From positions 1,302,001 to 1,366,000 of the forward strand of contig CAWCXF010000008.1 in NCBI GenBank assembly GCA_963799455.1: 64,000 bases of DNA, written 5' to 3'. How positions within the stretch are numbered: position 1 is the stretch's first letter; each line of letters opens with the position of its first letter. The translations under genes were made by a program, and so were the position numbers. Positions 34,908-43,998 of this stretch are shown piece by piece. This stretch comes from CAWCXF01 sp963799455. GTDB lineage: Bacteria > Pseudomonadota > Alphaproteobacteria > Rhodobacterales > Rhodobacteraceae. The notes under the pieces are model-generated. The model saw only the letters and a program-made list of their open reading frames with translations. It did no database searches and was not told where the DNA came from.

Positions 34908-36437
34908 TCACCGCGCTGAGGGGTGGTTCCAGGGCATGAGTTCGTCGAGGCGGGTGATCTTGTGGTCCGGGATGCGGGCCAGGGTGTCGGCGAGCCAGGC
35001 CTCGGGGTCGGCGCCGCAGAGCTTGGCGGTCTCGATCAGGGTGTAGGCCACCGCGGCGGCGCGGCCGCCGGCCTGCGAGCCCACGAAGAGGTAGTTCTTC
35101 CGCCCGAGGGCGATCGGCCTCATGGCGCGCTCGGCTGCGTTGTTCTCCGCCTCCAGGGTGCCGTGCTCGAGGTAGGGCCTGAGCTTGGGCAGGCGCACGA
35201 GGGCGTGGCGGATGGCGGCCGCGAGCGGGGTCTTGCCCGACAGGGCGGGCAGCTGAGCGGCGAGCCAGGCCTCGAGGTCGTCGAGGACGGGACGGGCGTC
35301 GGCCTGGCGCAGGCGCGCCCTCTCCTCGGGCGGCCGGCCGCGCGCCGCCTTCTCGACCGCGTAGAGCTCGGCGATGCGCCGGATCGCTTCCTCGGCGATC
35401 GCGGAGCCTTGCGAGCGGTGGACGTCGACGAACTTGCGCCGGACGTGGGCCAGGCAGGCGACCTCACGGACGGCGTCCTTCCGGTACAGCTCCCTGAAGC
35501 CCGCGTAGTCGTCCGCGTGCATCCAGCCGGCGAAGGTCTTCAGGTGGCGCTGCGGGTGCTCGCCCCGGCGATCGGGGGAGAACTGGTACCAGGCCGCGGG
35601 CGGCGCCGGCCCGCCCCAGGGCCGCTCGTCGCGCACGTAGACCCACATCCGCGCCGTGGTGGTCCTGCCGCGGCCGGGGGCGAGCATGGCCACGGGGGTG
35701 TCGTCGGCGAACAGCGCCTCGCCGCCGAGGGCGTGCCGCCCGATGGCGGCCGCGAGCGGCTCCAGCAGCGCCGTCGATCGCCCGACCCAGTCCGCGAGGG
35801 TGGAGCGGTCCAGGTCGAGCCCGTCGCGGGCGTAGATCGTGCTCTGGCGGTACAGGGGAAGATGGTTGCCGAACTTCGAGACGAGGACGTGGGCCAGCAG
35901 CCCCGGCCCCGGGCGACCGCGTTCGATGGGCCGTGAGGGAAGCGGCGCCTGCACGAAGCGCTCGCAGCCCGAGCAGGCGAGGCGCGGTCGGGTGATGCGG
36001 TTCACGACGAAGCGCCCCGGCACGTACTCGAGCTCCTCGGTCACGTCCTCGCCCAGGCGTCGGAGGCGGCCCCCGCAGCGAGCGCAGGCCTCCTCGGCCG
36101 GCGCGATCTCGACCTCCATGCGCGGGACGTGGTCGGGGATCGGTCGGCGCTTCGGACGGCGCGCCTCCTCGTCCTCGTCCTCCTCGGGGAGCCGCAGCCG
36201 GCCCATGATGGCGCCGGCCGCCACCTCGCTCGCCTCGAGCGCCAGCTGGAGCTGGTCGGCGCTCTCGCCCGAGGGGCCGAACCGGTGTGCCCGGTGGCCC
36301 GCGAGCTGATGGCGCAGCTTCTCGATCAGCAGCGCCTGGGCCTTCACCTCGGCGATCAGGAGCCGTGCGAGGGCCTTCAGATCGCCAGGGTCCTCGGGCA
36401 GCGGCACGGCCTCGTCGAGCATGGCCGATGATAGCAT
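34908..36437 (-). CDS. tnpC: IS66 transposase TnpC (copy 1)
   Basis: About 509 residues from MLSSAMLDEAVPLPEDPGD (a start 27 nt earlier is also open). It has an N-terminal coiled region, a zinc-ribbon-like CARCGG...CSGC, and a DDE core with LFADDTPVAMLAPG, GWMHADDYAGF and NNAAERAMRPIALGRKNYLF. It is intact. It differs from copy 2 at one codon pair (KLCGAD here, KLNGAD there). Confidence 0.92.
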   Translation of the reverse strand: MLSSAMLDEAVPLPEDPGDLKALARLLIAEVKAQALLIEKLRHQLAGHRAHRFGPSGESADQLQLALEASEVAAGAIMGRLRLPEEDEDEEARRPKRRPIPDHVPRMEVEIAPAEEACARCGGRLRRLGEDVTEELEYVPGRFVVNRITRPRLACSGCERFVQAPLPSRPIERGRPGPGLLAHVLVSKFGNHLPLYRQSTIYARDGLDLDRSTLADWVGRSTALLEPLAAAIGRHALGGEALFADDTPVAMLAPGRGRTTTARMWVYVRDERPWGGPAPPAAWYQFSPDRRGEHPQRHLKTFAGWMHADDYAGFRELYRKDAVREVACLAHVRRKFVDVHRSQGSAIAEEAIRRIAELYAVEKAARGRPPEERARLRQADARPVLDDLEAWLAAQLPALSGKTPLAAAIRHALVRLPKLRPYLEHGTLEAENNAAERAMRPIALGRKNYLFVGSQAGGRAAAVAYTLIETAKLCGADPEAWLADTLARIPDHKITRLDELMPWNHPSAR

Positions 36438-36482
36438 GGCGAGGTGCCGGTTGGGGATCCCCAACCGGCTGGCAGGACGATA

Positions 36483-36830
36483 TTATCCTGCCTTCAGCGG
36501 CCGCCATGGGCGGGCCGGGGTCCTCCAGTCCAGGCCCTCGAGCAGCATCGCCGTCTGCGCCGCGGTCAGCGCCACCTTGCCCTCGCTCGCCGAGGGCCAG
36601 GCGAAGCGGCCCCGCTCCAGCCTCTTGGAGAACAGGCACGAGCCCTGCCCGTCGAACCAGATCACCTTGATCAGGTCGCCGCGTCTGCCCCGGAAGATGA
36701 AGAGGTGCCCGGCATAGGGGTCGAGCTCGAGGGTCTTCTCGATCTGCGCCGCCAGCGAGGCGAAGCCGCGGCGCATGTCGGTCACCCCCGCCGCGAGCCA
36801 GACCCGCGTGCCCACAGGGACCGGGATCAC
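36483..36830 (-). CDS. tnpB: IS66 accessory protein TnpB (copy 1)
   Basis: 115 residues from a GTG (36830) overlapping the tnpA stop. Motifs VWLAAGVTDMRRGFASLAAQ, HLFIFRGRRGDLIKVIWFDG and SCLFSKRLERGRFAWP are the IS66 Orf2 signature. It is required for transposition in IS66 elements; its mechanism is unknown. Intact. Confidence 0.93.
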   Translation of the reverse strand: MIPVPVGTRVWLAAGVTDMRRGFASLAAQIEKTLELDPYAGHLFIFRGRRGDLIKVIWFDGQGSCLFSKRLERGRFAWPSASEGKVALTAAQTAMLLEGLDWRTPARPWRPLKAG

Positions 36831-37201
36831 GGGCCCGACAGCCCGCGGATCAGCCGCGCCAGCGCCTCCGGATCGTAGGGCCCCACGACCTGAAGCCGGT
36901 GACCGCCCGCGAGCTCCAGCTCGATCCGGCCCGCAGGCGCCGGCGCATCCGCCTCGACGGGCTCGCGATCTGGCTCCACACCGGCATCGACGATCTCGAC
37001 CGGAAGGAACCCCACGTGCTCCTCCACGGCCGCCTCGTCGGGCGCGAAGCGCGGGTTCCTCAGCCAGCTGAACACTAGGTTGGCGTTGACGTCGTAGCGC
37101 CGCGCGACCTGGCTCACGGAGATGCCGGGCAGCCGTGCCTGCACGCAGATCATCCGCTTCTCGGCGTCCGACCACACCCTGCGCTTGCGTCGTCCACCCA
37201 C
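36827..37201 (-). CDS. tnpA: IS66 accessory protein TnpA (copy 1)
   Basis: 124 residues. It begins MGGRRKRRVWSDAEKRMIC and has a helix-turn-helix (GISVSQVARRYDVNANLVFS) for binding the element ends. It is coupled to tnpB by a 4-nt overlap. It is 90 nt from the GTAAGCG end. Intact; one synonymous difference from copy 2. Confidence 0.92.
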   Translation of the reverse strand: MGGRRKRRVWSDAEKRMICVQARLPGISVSQVARRYDVNANLVFSWLRNPRFAPDEAAVEEHVGFLPVEIVDAGVEPDREPVEADAPAPAGRIELELAGGHRLQVVGPYDPEALARLIRGLSGP

Positions 37202-37291
37202 CCCGAGGTCCCGATAGTGTCCATCATCTCCTAATGGACATCATCTCCCCGTAGCCCCGCCTCCGGCAGTGCAGGGAGCCCGGACGCTTAC

Positions 37292-38649
37292 GGGCGAGCT
37301 GCGGCCTCGCAGCCCTCGTCGTGGGCGAGCGCGAGGAGGCCCACCATGCGCCGACAGGCGTCCTTCTGGGGCAGCGCCTCGGACAGGCACGCCCAGGCCT
37401 GGGAGTACTCGGTGCGCGGGAACAGGCTGTCGCGGAAGACCGAGCCGGCGAGCGCCTGAGGCTTGCGCCGAAGGGCATGGATCACGTGGCGGTGGTCGAC
37501 CACGTGGACGCGCCGTCCGCCGCCGGTGGCGCGCCGGCGGCGTGGATGGGTGACGACGCGGGTCGCCCCGAGCCAAGCCTCGATGCGGTCGTCATACACA
37601 TGGATGCGCAAGCGGTGGCCGATGAGCCGCGCCGGCGCGCTGTAGAAGACGCCGTGGACGAGGAAGCCGCCGGTTCGCGTGACGCGCGCGACGATCTCAA
37701 TGAAGTCGGTGGTGCGCCGAGGCGGCAGGGGCCGCAGCGCCGCCGTTTCGGCGCGGACCGCGTCCTCGCGCCGCCGGTTCCGCCGTGCGACGAGCTGATC
37801 CACGAAGGTCCGGTACTCGGCGAGCCCGGCGAAGTCGCGTGAGCCGCGCAGGATCAGGGCCTGGTCGAGGGCGGTCTTGAGATGGCGGTGGTGGGACTCG
37901 ACCGCGCCGTTCTCATGGGCCTCGCCCGGGTTGTTGCGGCTGGCGATCAGGCCGTAGTGGGCGCACAGCTCCTCGTAGCGGCGCGTGGCGTCCTCGGCGG
38001 CCTCGCGCGTGAGGTTGCGGTAGGCGGCCGACAAGCTGTCGGTGCGGTGCTCGTGCGGCACGCCGCCGAGGCCCCACAAGGCATTCTGGAGGTTCTCGGC
38101 GAGCGCCGTGAAGCTCTCGCCGCCAAGGACCACGGCGGCGTGCTCCCAGCCGCTGTAGGCCAGCGCGAAGTGGTAGAGCCGGTGGTCGAAGGGCGCGCCC
38201 GCGATGGTGACGCCAAGCGCGCCCGCGTCGGTGAAGTCCGACAGCGCCAGGCGCCCCGGCTCGGGCGCCTGGCGGAAGATCACGTCGCGCGCAGGGCCAT
38301 GGAGCGCGCGCCAGTCGCGCACCCGCCGTTCCAGCGTCCGCCGGATGCGGTCGTCGGGGAAGGCGTCGGGGTCCGTCATCTGGAGGTGGCGCAGGAGCGT
38401 GACCGCCTGCACCGAGGGGTCGCGCTCCAGGATCGGCAGCACCACCGGCTCCCACACCCCGGCGAGGGGATCGGGGACGGTGCGGCCGCGCTCGGCGCGC
38501 CGTTGCGAGGGGAGACGGGGGTCGCCCTCGAGGCGCCGAGCGGTGCGTTCGCTGAAGCCAGCGCGGGCCGCGGCGAGGCGTTGGGGGTGACGGGGACGGT
38601 CGTGCATGTACAGTCTCGCTTGCTGGTCGGTGACGGGTCTGCCCGGCAC
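37292..38649 (-). pseudogene. istA: IS21-family transposase IstA, C-terminally truncated by IS66
   Basis: From a GTG at 38649 with GGAGG upstream. It reads RPVTDQQARLYMHDRPRH, FSERTARRLEGDPRLPSQRR, then the integrase core RLALSDFTDAGALGVTIAG, ALAYSGWEHAAVVLGGES, HRTDSLSAAYRNL and NNPGEAHENGAVESHHRHLK, and ends CRRMVGLLALAHDEGCEA at the IS66 end. About ten C-terminal residues are lost and istB is absent, so the element cannot move by itself. Confidence 0.85.
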
Positions 38650-38839
38650 GTCGGGACCTCCGTTTGGACGACAGAGATCCCGCTCGTACCGACCCGCAGC
38701 GGCCAGCACCCCACGCCATCGCCCCTCGGAGACGATCGCGCCGGCGGCGTCTGCCTCCAGTCGGGCTACGCCCTCCCTGAGGCCGACGCCGCCGGCCAAC
38801 TTGGCTGTCGGCACCGGTCAGGGTGGTTGTCGCTCAACA

Positions 38840-39081
38840 GCGGGCGCATCGTCTCGGTGGCCGCGATAGTCGCCGTGGCCGTCAACGACCTGTGGCCGGC
38901 GCGAGATCGTGGGGCTGCACATCGGCCCCTCGGAGGCCGAGACGTTCTGGTCGGCCTTCCTCAGGAGCCTCGCCAAGCGCGGTCTGAAGGGCACCAAGCT
39001 GGTGATCTCGGACGCCCATGAGGGCCTGAAGGCGGCCATCGCGCGCAGCCTCACAGGCGCCACCTGGCAGCGCTGCCGCGT
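38840..39081 (+). pseudogene. Internal fragment of IS256 transposase
   Basis: 242 bp essentially identical to the IS256 copy at 7632-11803 (its region 10900-11145), including GLHIGPSEAETFWSAFLRSL and ISDAHEGLKAAIARSLTGAT. It carries the same extra-base frameshift before GLHIG. It is cut by IS21 on the left and by IS1182 on the right. Confidence 0.85.
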
Positions 39082-40660
39082 GGGGCCGTTGAAGAAGTCG
39101 GTGGTTCCTGATTCCATCAGCTGTGGCGGCGATCGACGGGGAGATGGCGATGCTTGGACGCAAGGAGCGCGACCAGCTCGAGTTCTTCGTGTGCGGCTCG
39201 CTTCGGGACCTCGTTCCCGACGACCACATCCTTGCGCGGGTCGATCGGGTGCTCGATCTCGGCTGGCTGCGTGACGAGGTGGCCGATCTCTACGCCGCGG
39301 GCGTCGGGCGGCCCGGGATCGACCCCGAGGCCGCGGTGCGGCTGATGCTGGCGGGGTTCCTGCTCGGCATCGTCCACGACCGACGGCTGATGCGCGAGGC
39401 GCAGGTCAATCTCGCGATCCGATGGTTTGCAGGCTACGGGCTGCACGAGCGGCTGCCGGACCACTCCTCGCTGACGCGCATCCGGCACAGATGGGGCGCA
39501 GAGCGCTTCCGGCGCATCTTCGAGCGCACGGTGCGGACGTGCATCGAGGCGAAGATCGCCACCGGCGAGGTCGTGCATGTCGATGCCTCGCTGATCCGGG
39601 CCGATGTCGCCTGGGAGAGCCTGGCCACGCGGCACGTCGAGGCGATGGCCGACGCGAACGGCGATGGCCGCGATCGCGACGATGATGGTGGCGAGAGCGC
39701 GGGCGGAGACGACGGGGGCACCGCCGCGCAGCAGGCGCGACGCCATTCCAAGAAGACTGGCCGGTTCAAGAAGGTCTGCCTGACCGATCCCGATGCGAGC
39801 ATGGCCACATCGGGGCGCAACCGCCGCCTGGAGCCCAGCTACAAGCAGCACGGAGCAGTCGACGACGAGTGCGGGGTGATCCTCGACGTCGAGGTCACCA
39901 CCGGTGAGGTGAACGAGGGGCAGGTGATCCTCGATCGGCTGGACGCGGTCGCGGCCGTCACTGGGGGCTCCATCGACACCGTCACGGCGGATGCCGGTTA
40001 CGCCTATGCCAAGGTCTTCGCAGGGTTGGAGGCGCGCGAGATCACCGGCGTGATCCCCACGAAGGCCGAGCCGATCCGCTCGAAGGTTCCGCTCCGGCGG
40101 TTCCGCTACGACGCGCGCCACGACATCGTCCGATGCCCACGGGGCAAGATCCTGCGGCCCAACAAGGCCAAGATCGCCCATGGCCGGTTCTTCGCGTCGA
40201 AGGCACGGGACTGCAAAGGCTGCGATCTCGCCGCCCTTTGCTTGTCGCCATCGCGCGTGACCAAGGCCGTCGTCATCGTTCACGACTACCCGGCCCTGCT
40301 GCGGGCCCGTCGCCGACGGCTGCGGTGGGGGGCGGAGGACGACCGGCTCTACCGGCGCCATCGCTGGCGGTCCGAGGGCTTCCACGGCGAGGCGAAGACC
40401 TGGCACGGTCTCGCCCGTGCCGTGCGCCGCGGGCTGGGCAACATGCGCATCCAAGCCTTCCTCACCGCCGCCGCGATCAACCTCAAGCGGCTCGCCGCAG
40501 CCCTCCTCGCCCTGATCTGTGCCCTCCTCGGCCTCCAGAGCGGGCCAATCCGCGCCTGAGCGCTCGACCGGGCGCCATCGGGCGAGTGGCGGAGCCGAGA
40601 CCCCCTTCGGGCGCATCGCAACGAATACCCGACAACGCCGCGGCCTTCTTCAACGGCCCC
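39082..40660 (+). mobile_element. IS1182-family element, complete
   Basis: 1579 bp with terminal inverted repeats GGGGCCGTTGAAGAAG / CTTCTTCAACGGCCCC and a 5-bp direct repeat CGCGT on both sides (39077-39081 and 40661-40665). It carries one intact transposase and interrupts a vapC gene on its right. Confidence 0.85.
39123..40559 (+). CDS. IS1182-family transposase
   Basis: 478 residues (start GTG at 39123, or ATG at 39144). It has the N-terminal DUF772-type domain RKERDQLEFFVCGSLRDLVP, LDLGWLRDEVADLYAAGVGR and GLHERLPDHSSLTRIRHRWG. The DDE core shows HVDASLIRADVAWESL, SYKQHGAVDDECGVILDVEV, TVTADAGYAYAKVFAGL and RRHRWRSEGFHGEAKTWHGL. A CPRGK..C..C..C zinc-binding part precedes the last block. 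Intact. Confidence 0.9.
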   Translation: MAAIDGEMAMLGRKERDQLEFFVCGSLRDLVPDDHILARVDRVLDLGWLRDEVADLYAAGVGRPGIDPEAAVRLMLAGFLLGIVHDRRLMREAQVNLAIRWFAGYGLHERLPDHSSLTRIRHRWGAERFRRIFERTVRTCIEAKIATGEVVHVDASLIRADVAWESLATRHVEAMADANGDGRDRDDDGGESAGGDDGGTAAQQARRHSKKTGRFKKVCLTDPDASMATSGRNRRLEPSYKQHGAVDDECGVILDVEVTTGEVNEGQVILDRLDAVAAVTGGSIDTVTADAGYAYAKVFAGLEAREITGVIPTKAEPIRSKVPLRRFRYDARHDIVRCPRGKILRPNKAKIAHGRFFASKARDCKGCDLAALCLSPSRVTKAVVIVHDYPALLRARRRRLRWGAEDDRLYRRHRWRSEGFHGEAKTWHGLARAVRRGLGNMRIQAFLTAAAINLKRLAAALLALICALLGLQSGPIRA

Positions 40661-40796
40661 CGCGTCGGATGGCGCATTCGAGCCAGCTCGCCGCCGACAT
40701 CCGCTTGACCGGGGCGTCCGCGATCGCCCCGGCCATGGCTTGCGCCTCGGGCTCCCGGAAGAAGATGGCCAGAACCGCGCTGGCGTCGATCACCAC
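40661..40796 (-). pseudogene. vapC: VapC toxin, N-terminal fragment cut by IS1182
   Basis: After a GTG at 40796 the reading is VIDASAVLAIFFREPEAQAM, then AGAIADAPVKRMSAASWLEC. This is the start of a PIN-domain toxin with the first catalytic Asp and the conserved Glu. It ends at the IS1182 border after about 45 codons; two-thirds of the toxin is missing from the window. Confidence 0.75.
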
Positions 40797-40821
40797 GGCG
40801 GCGCGCCCAGGGCCCCTCTCC

Positions 40822-41109
40822 TCAGCCCGGCAGGCCCAGGGGATCGTCGAAGAGCCCGTCGTCGCCCCGCTCCACCCGCTCGCCGGACCCGCGCCCCGAT
40901 GCGCCGCCCTGCCCGTCCCGCCGGGCCTCGAGCCGCGCGCCGTAGGACAGCAGCCGCTCCACCCTCGCCTCGCGCGCGGGCTCGCCTAGCCGGGCGCGCT
41001 TCTCACGCAGCGCATCCAGCACCGCGCCCGTCAGCGACGTGCCGGTGGCGCGTGCGATCTCGCGGGCAAGCCGATGGGCTTCGTCCGACTTCAAGTTCAG
41101 CGCCGTCAT
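40822..41109 (-). CDS. vapB: VapB-type antitoxin (orphan)
   Basis: 95 residues beginning MTALNLKSDEAHRLAREIAR and ATGTSLTGAVLDALRE, the PSK/VapB antitoxin N-terminal fold. The C-terminal part is Arg/Gly/Asp-rich and would bind the toxin. It lies 25 nt upstream of the truncated vapC, so it now has no functional partner here. A TTCCACCA inverted repeat lies at its start. Confidence 0.85.
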   Translation of the reverse strand: MTALNLKSDEAHRLAREIARATGTSLTGAVLDALREKRARLGEPAREARVERLLSYGARLEARRDGQGGASGRGSGERVERGDDGLFDDPLGLPG

Positions 41110-41111
41110 CG

Positions 41112-41139
41112 TTCCACCATTCCTCCGCTGGTGGTGGAA
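41112..41139. promoter_or_regulatory. Probable VapB operator
   Basis: TTCCACCA and TGGTGGAA form 8-bp inverted arms separated by 12 nt immediately upstream of the vapB start, the usual place for antitoxin autoregulation. Confidence 0.5.
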
Positions 41140-41209
41140 ACGTAGGCCCGCTCTCGGTCCCCCGCAAGCTCACGCCACCATCGCCTCCCGACAAATACTC
41201 GACCGTCCC

Positions 41210-41600
41210 GGCCTTGTTGCACGAAGCCTGCCCGGGATTCACATTGCCGGTCCAGCGGCATAGCTGGGCGTCATGTCCAAGCCTGCCCCGACGCGCTACC
41301 GCACCCTGAACTGGTCCGCCTACAACGCGTCGCTGCGTGAGCGTGGATCGCTGACCGTCTGGTTCGACCCTTCGACGCCCTGGCACGCGGCGCCATCGGG
41401 CAAGCGCGGCGGCCAGCCGGTCTACAGCGACGCCGCGATCCAGGCTTGCCTGACGATCAAGGTGCTGTTCGGCCTGCCGCTTCGCCAGACGACCGGCTTC
41501 GTCGCGAGCCTTCTGAAGTTCGCGGGGCTCGACTGGCCGGTGCCGGACTTCTCGACGCTCTGCCGACGGCAGAAGACCTTGGCCGTTCAGCTGCCCTACC
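41210..41600 (+). pseudogene. IS5-family element, left part (copy 2), cut by IS66
   Basis: The first 391 bp of the IS5 element match copy 1 (33768), including the terminal repeat and the transposase start at 41273. After QLPYR (about 109 codons) the reading enters the IS66 end at 41601. The remainder of the IS5 is not found on the other side of the IS66. Confidence 0.9.
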
Positions 41601-41690
41601 GTAAGCGTCCGGGCTCCCTGCACTGCCGGAGGCGGGGCTACGGGGAGATGATGTCCATTAGGAGATGATGGACACTATCGGGACCTCGGG

Positions 41691-42065
41691 GTGGGTGGAC
41701 GACGCAAGCGCAGGGTGTGGTCGGACGCCGAGAAGCGGATGATCTGCGTGCAGGCACGGCTGCCCGGCATCTCCGTGAGCCAGGTCGCGCGGCGCTACGA
41801 CGTCAACGCCAACCTAGTGTTCAGCTGGCTGAGGAACCCGCGCTTCGCGCCCGACGAGGCGGCCGTGGAGGAGCACGTGGGGTTCCTTCCGGTCGAGATC
41901 GTCGATGCCGGTGTGGAGCCGGATCGCGAGCCCGTCGAGGCGGATGCGCCGGCGCCTGCGGGCCGGATCGAGCTGGAGCTCGCGGGCGGTCACCGGCTTC
42001 AGGTCGTGGGGCCCTACGATCCGGAGGCGCTGGCGCGGCTGATCCGCGGGCTGTCGGGCCCGTGA
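41691..42065 (+). CDS. tnpA: IS66 accessory protein TnpA (copy 2)
   Basis: 124 residues, identical in protein to copy 1 (MGGRRKRRVWSDAEKRMIC...). The helix-turn-helix is GISVSQVARRYDVNANLVFS. One silent A/G difference lies in the EPDRE codons. Confidence 0.92.
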   Translation: MGGRRKRRVWSDAEKRMICVQARLPGISVSQVARRYDVNANLVFSWLRNPRFAPDEAAVEEHVGFLPVEIVDAGVEPDREPVEADAPAPAGRIELELAGGHRLQVVGPYDPEALARLIRGLSGP

Positions 42066-42409
42066 TCCCGGTCCCTGTGGGCACGCGGGTCTGGCTCGCG
42101 GCGGGGGTGACCGACATGCGCCGCGGCTTCGCCTCGCTGGCGGCGCAGATCGAGAAGACCCTCGAGCTCGACCCCTATGCCGGGCACCTCTTCATCTTCC
42201 GGGGCAGACGCGGCGACCTGATCAAGGTGATCTGGTTCGACGGGCAGGGCTCGTGCCTGTTCTCCAAGAGGCTGGAGCGGGGCCGCTTCGCCTGGCCCTC
42301 GGCGAGCGAGGGCAAGGTGGCGCTGACCGCGGCGCAGACGGCGATGCTGCTCGAGGGCCTGGACTGGAGGACCCCGGCCCGCCCATGGCGGCCGCTGAAG
42401 GCAGGATAA
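42062..42409 (+). CDS. tnpB: IS66 accessory protein TnpB (copy 2)
   Basis: 115 residues from a GTG overlapping the tnpA stop. It is identical in protein to copy 1, with GVTDMRRGFASLAAQ and FRGRRGDLIKVIWFDG. Confidence 0.93.
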   Translation: MIPVPVGTRVWLAAGVTDMRRGFASLAAQIEKTLELDPYAGHLFIFRGRRGDLIKVIWFDGQGSCLFSKRLERGRFAWPSASEGKVALTAAQTAMLLEGLDWRTPARPWRPLKAG

Positions 42410-42454
42410 TATCGTCCTGCCAGCCGGTTGGGGATCCCCAACCGGCACCTCGCC

Positions 42455-43984
42455 ATGCTATCATCGGCCATGCTCGACGAGGCCGTGCCGCTGCCCGAGG
42501 ACCCTGGCGATCTGAAGGCCCTCGCACGGCTCCTGATCGCCGAGGTGAAGGCCCAGGCGCTGCTGATCGAGAAGCTGCGCCATCAGCTCGCGGGCCACCG
42601 GGCACACCGGTTCGGCCCCTCGGGCGAGAGCGCCGACCAGCTCCAGCTGGCGCTCGAGGCGAGCGAGGTGGCGGCCGGCGCCATCATGGGCCGGCTGCGG
42701 CTCCCCGAGGAGGACGAGGACGAGGAGGCGCGCCGTCCGAAGCGCCGACCGATCCCCGACCACGTCCCGCGCATGGAGGTCGAGATCGCGCCGGCCGAGG
42801 AGGCCTGCGCTCGCTGCGGGGGCCGCCTCCGACGCCTGGGCGAGGACGTGACCGAGGAGCTCGAGTACGTGCCGGGGCGCTTCGTCGTGAACCGCATCAC
42901 CCGACCGCGCCTCGCCTGCTCGGGCTGCGAGCGCTTCGTGCAGGCGCCGCTTCCCTCACGGCCCATCGAACGCGGTCGCCCGGGGCCGGGGCTGCTGGCC
43001 CACGTCCTCGTCTCGAAGTTCGGCAACCATCTTCCCCTGTACCGCCAGAGCACGATCTACGCCCGCGACGGGCTCGACCTGGACCGCTCCACCCTCGCGG
43101 ACTGGGTCGGGCGATCGACGGCGCTGCTGGAGCCGCTCGCGGCCGCCATCGGGCGGCACGCCCTCGGCGGCGAGGCGCTGTTCGCCGACGACACCCCCGT
43201 GGCCATGCTCGCCCCCGGCCGCGGCAGGACCACCACGGCGCGGATGTGGGTCTACGTGCGCGACGAGCGGCCCTGGGGCGGGCCGGCGCCGCCCGCGGCC
43301 TGGTACCAGTTCTCCCCCGATCGCCGGGGCGAGCACCCGCAGCGCCACCTGAAGACCTTCGCCGGCTGGATGCACGCGGACGACTACGCGGGCTTCAGGG
43401 AGCTGTACCGGAAGGACGCCGTCCGTGAGGTCGCCTGCCTGGCCCACGTCCGGCGCAAGTTCGTCGACGTCCACCGCTCGCAAGGCTCCGCGATCGCCGA
43501 GGAAGCGATCCGGCGCATCGCCGAGCTCTACGCGGTCGAGAAGGCGGCGCGCGGCCGGCCGCCCGAGGAGAGGGCGCGCCTGCGCCAGGCCGACGCCCGT
43601 CCCGTCCTCGACGACCTCGAGGCCTGGCTCGCCGCTCAGCTGCCCGCCCTGTCGGGCAAGACCCCGCTCGCGGCCGCCATCCGCCACGCCCTCGTGCGCC
43701 TGCCCAAGCTCAGGCCCTACCTCGAGCACGGCACCCTGGAGGCGGAGAACAACGCAGCCGAGCGCGCCATGAGGCCGATCGCCCTCGGGCGGAAGAACTA
43801 CCTCTTCGTGGGCTCGCAGGCCGGCGGCCGCGCCGCCGCGGTGGCCTACACCCTGATCGAGACCGCCAAGCTGAACGGCGCCGACCCCGAGGCCTGGCTC
43901 GCCGACACCCTGGCCCGCATCCCGGACCACAAGATCACCCGCCTCGACGAACTCATGCCCTGGAACCACCCCTCAGCGCGGTGA
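42455..43984 (+). CDS. tnpC: IS66 transposase TnpC (copy 2)
   Basis: About 509 residues, same motifs as copy 1 (LFADDTPVAMLAPG, GWMHADDYAGF, NNAAERAMRPIALG). Near the C-terminus the codons read CTG AAC, where copy 1 has CTC TGC: three adjacent changes giving Asn for Cys, the only protein difference noticed. Confidence 0.92.
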   Translation: MLSSAMLDEAVPLPEDPGDLKALARLLIAEVKAQALLIEKLRHQLAGHRAHRFGPSGESADQLQLALEASEVAAGAIMGRLRLPEEDEDEEARRPKRRPIPDHVPRMEVEIAPAEEACARCGGRLRRLGEDVTEELEYVPGRFVVNRITRPRLACSGCERFVQAPLPSRPIERGRPGPGLLAHVLVSKFGNHLPLYRQSTIYARDGLDLDRSTLADWVGRSTALLEPLAAAIGRHALGGEALFADDTPVAMLAPGRGRTTTARMWVYVRDERPWGGPAPPAAWYQFSPDRRGEHPQRHLKTFAGWMHADDYAGFRELYRKDAVREVACLAHVRRKFVDVHRSQGSAIAEEAIRRIAELYAVEKAARGRPPEERARLRQADARPVLDDLEAWLAAQLPALSGKTPLAAAIRHALVRLPKLRPYLEHGTLEAENNAAERAMRPIALGRKNYLFVGSQAGGRAAAVAYTLIETAKLNGADPEAWLADTLARIPDHKITRLDELMPWNHPSAR

Positions 43985-43998
43985 CGCCGGACGCATAC

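Larger units (their letters stand above)
34894..37291 (-). mobile_element. IS66-family element, complete (copy 1, minus)
   Basis: 2398 bp with ends GTATGCGTCCGG (34894) and, reading in, GTAAGCGTCCGG (37291), the IS66 GTAAGCG-type termini. It carries tnpA, tnpB and tnpC in order on the minus strand. It is almost identical to an inverted copy at 41601-43998. Confidence 0.85.
34819..38839 (-). mobile_element. IS21-family element interrupted by IS66
   Basis: Imperfect terminal repeats of about 48 bp, starting TGT and ending ACA, are found at 34819 and 38839; both contain CCAAGTTGGCCGG. The istA gene is next to the right end. An IS66 copy occupies 34894-37291, and the end of istA plus all of istB are missing, so the insertion came with a deletion. 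Confidence 0.65.
41601..43998 (+). mobile_element. IS66-family element, complete (copy 2, plus)
   Basis: 2398 bp, the same length and ends (GTAAGCGTCCGG / inverted GTATGCGTCCGG) as copy 1 but in opposite orientation. It is inserted in IS5 copy 2 on the left and joined to an istB fragment on the right. No target duplication. Confidence 0.87.

Noticed and set aside
34894..43998. Composite transposon bounded by IS66
   Set aside because: The copies are inverted, have no shared target duplication, and the segment between them is mostly other IS elements; ordinary separate insertions and rearrangement explain it better.
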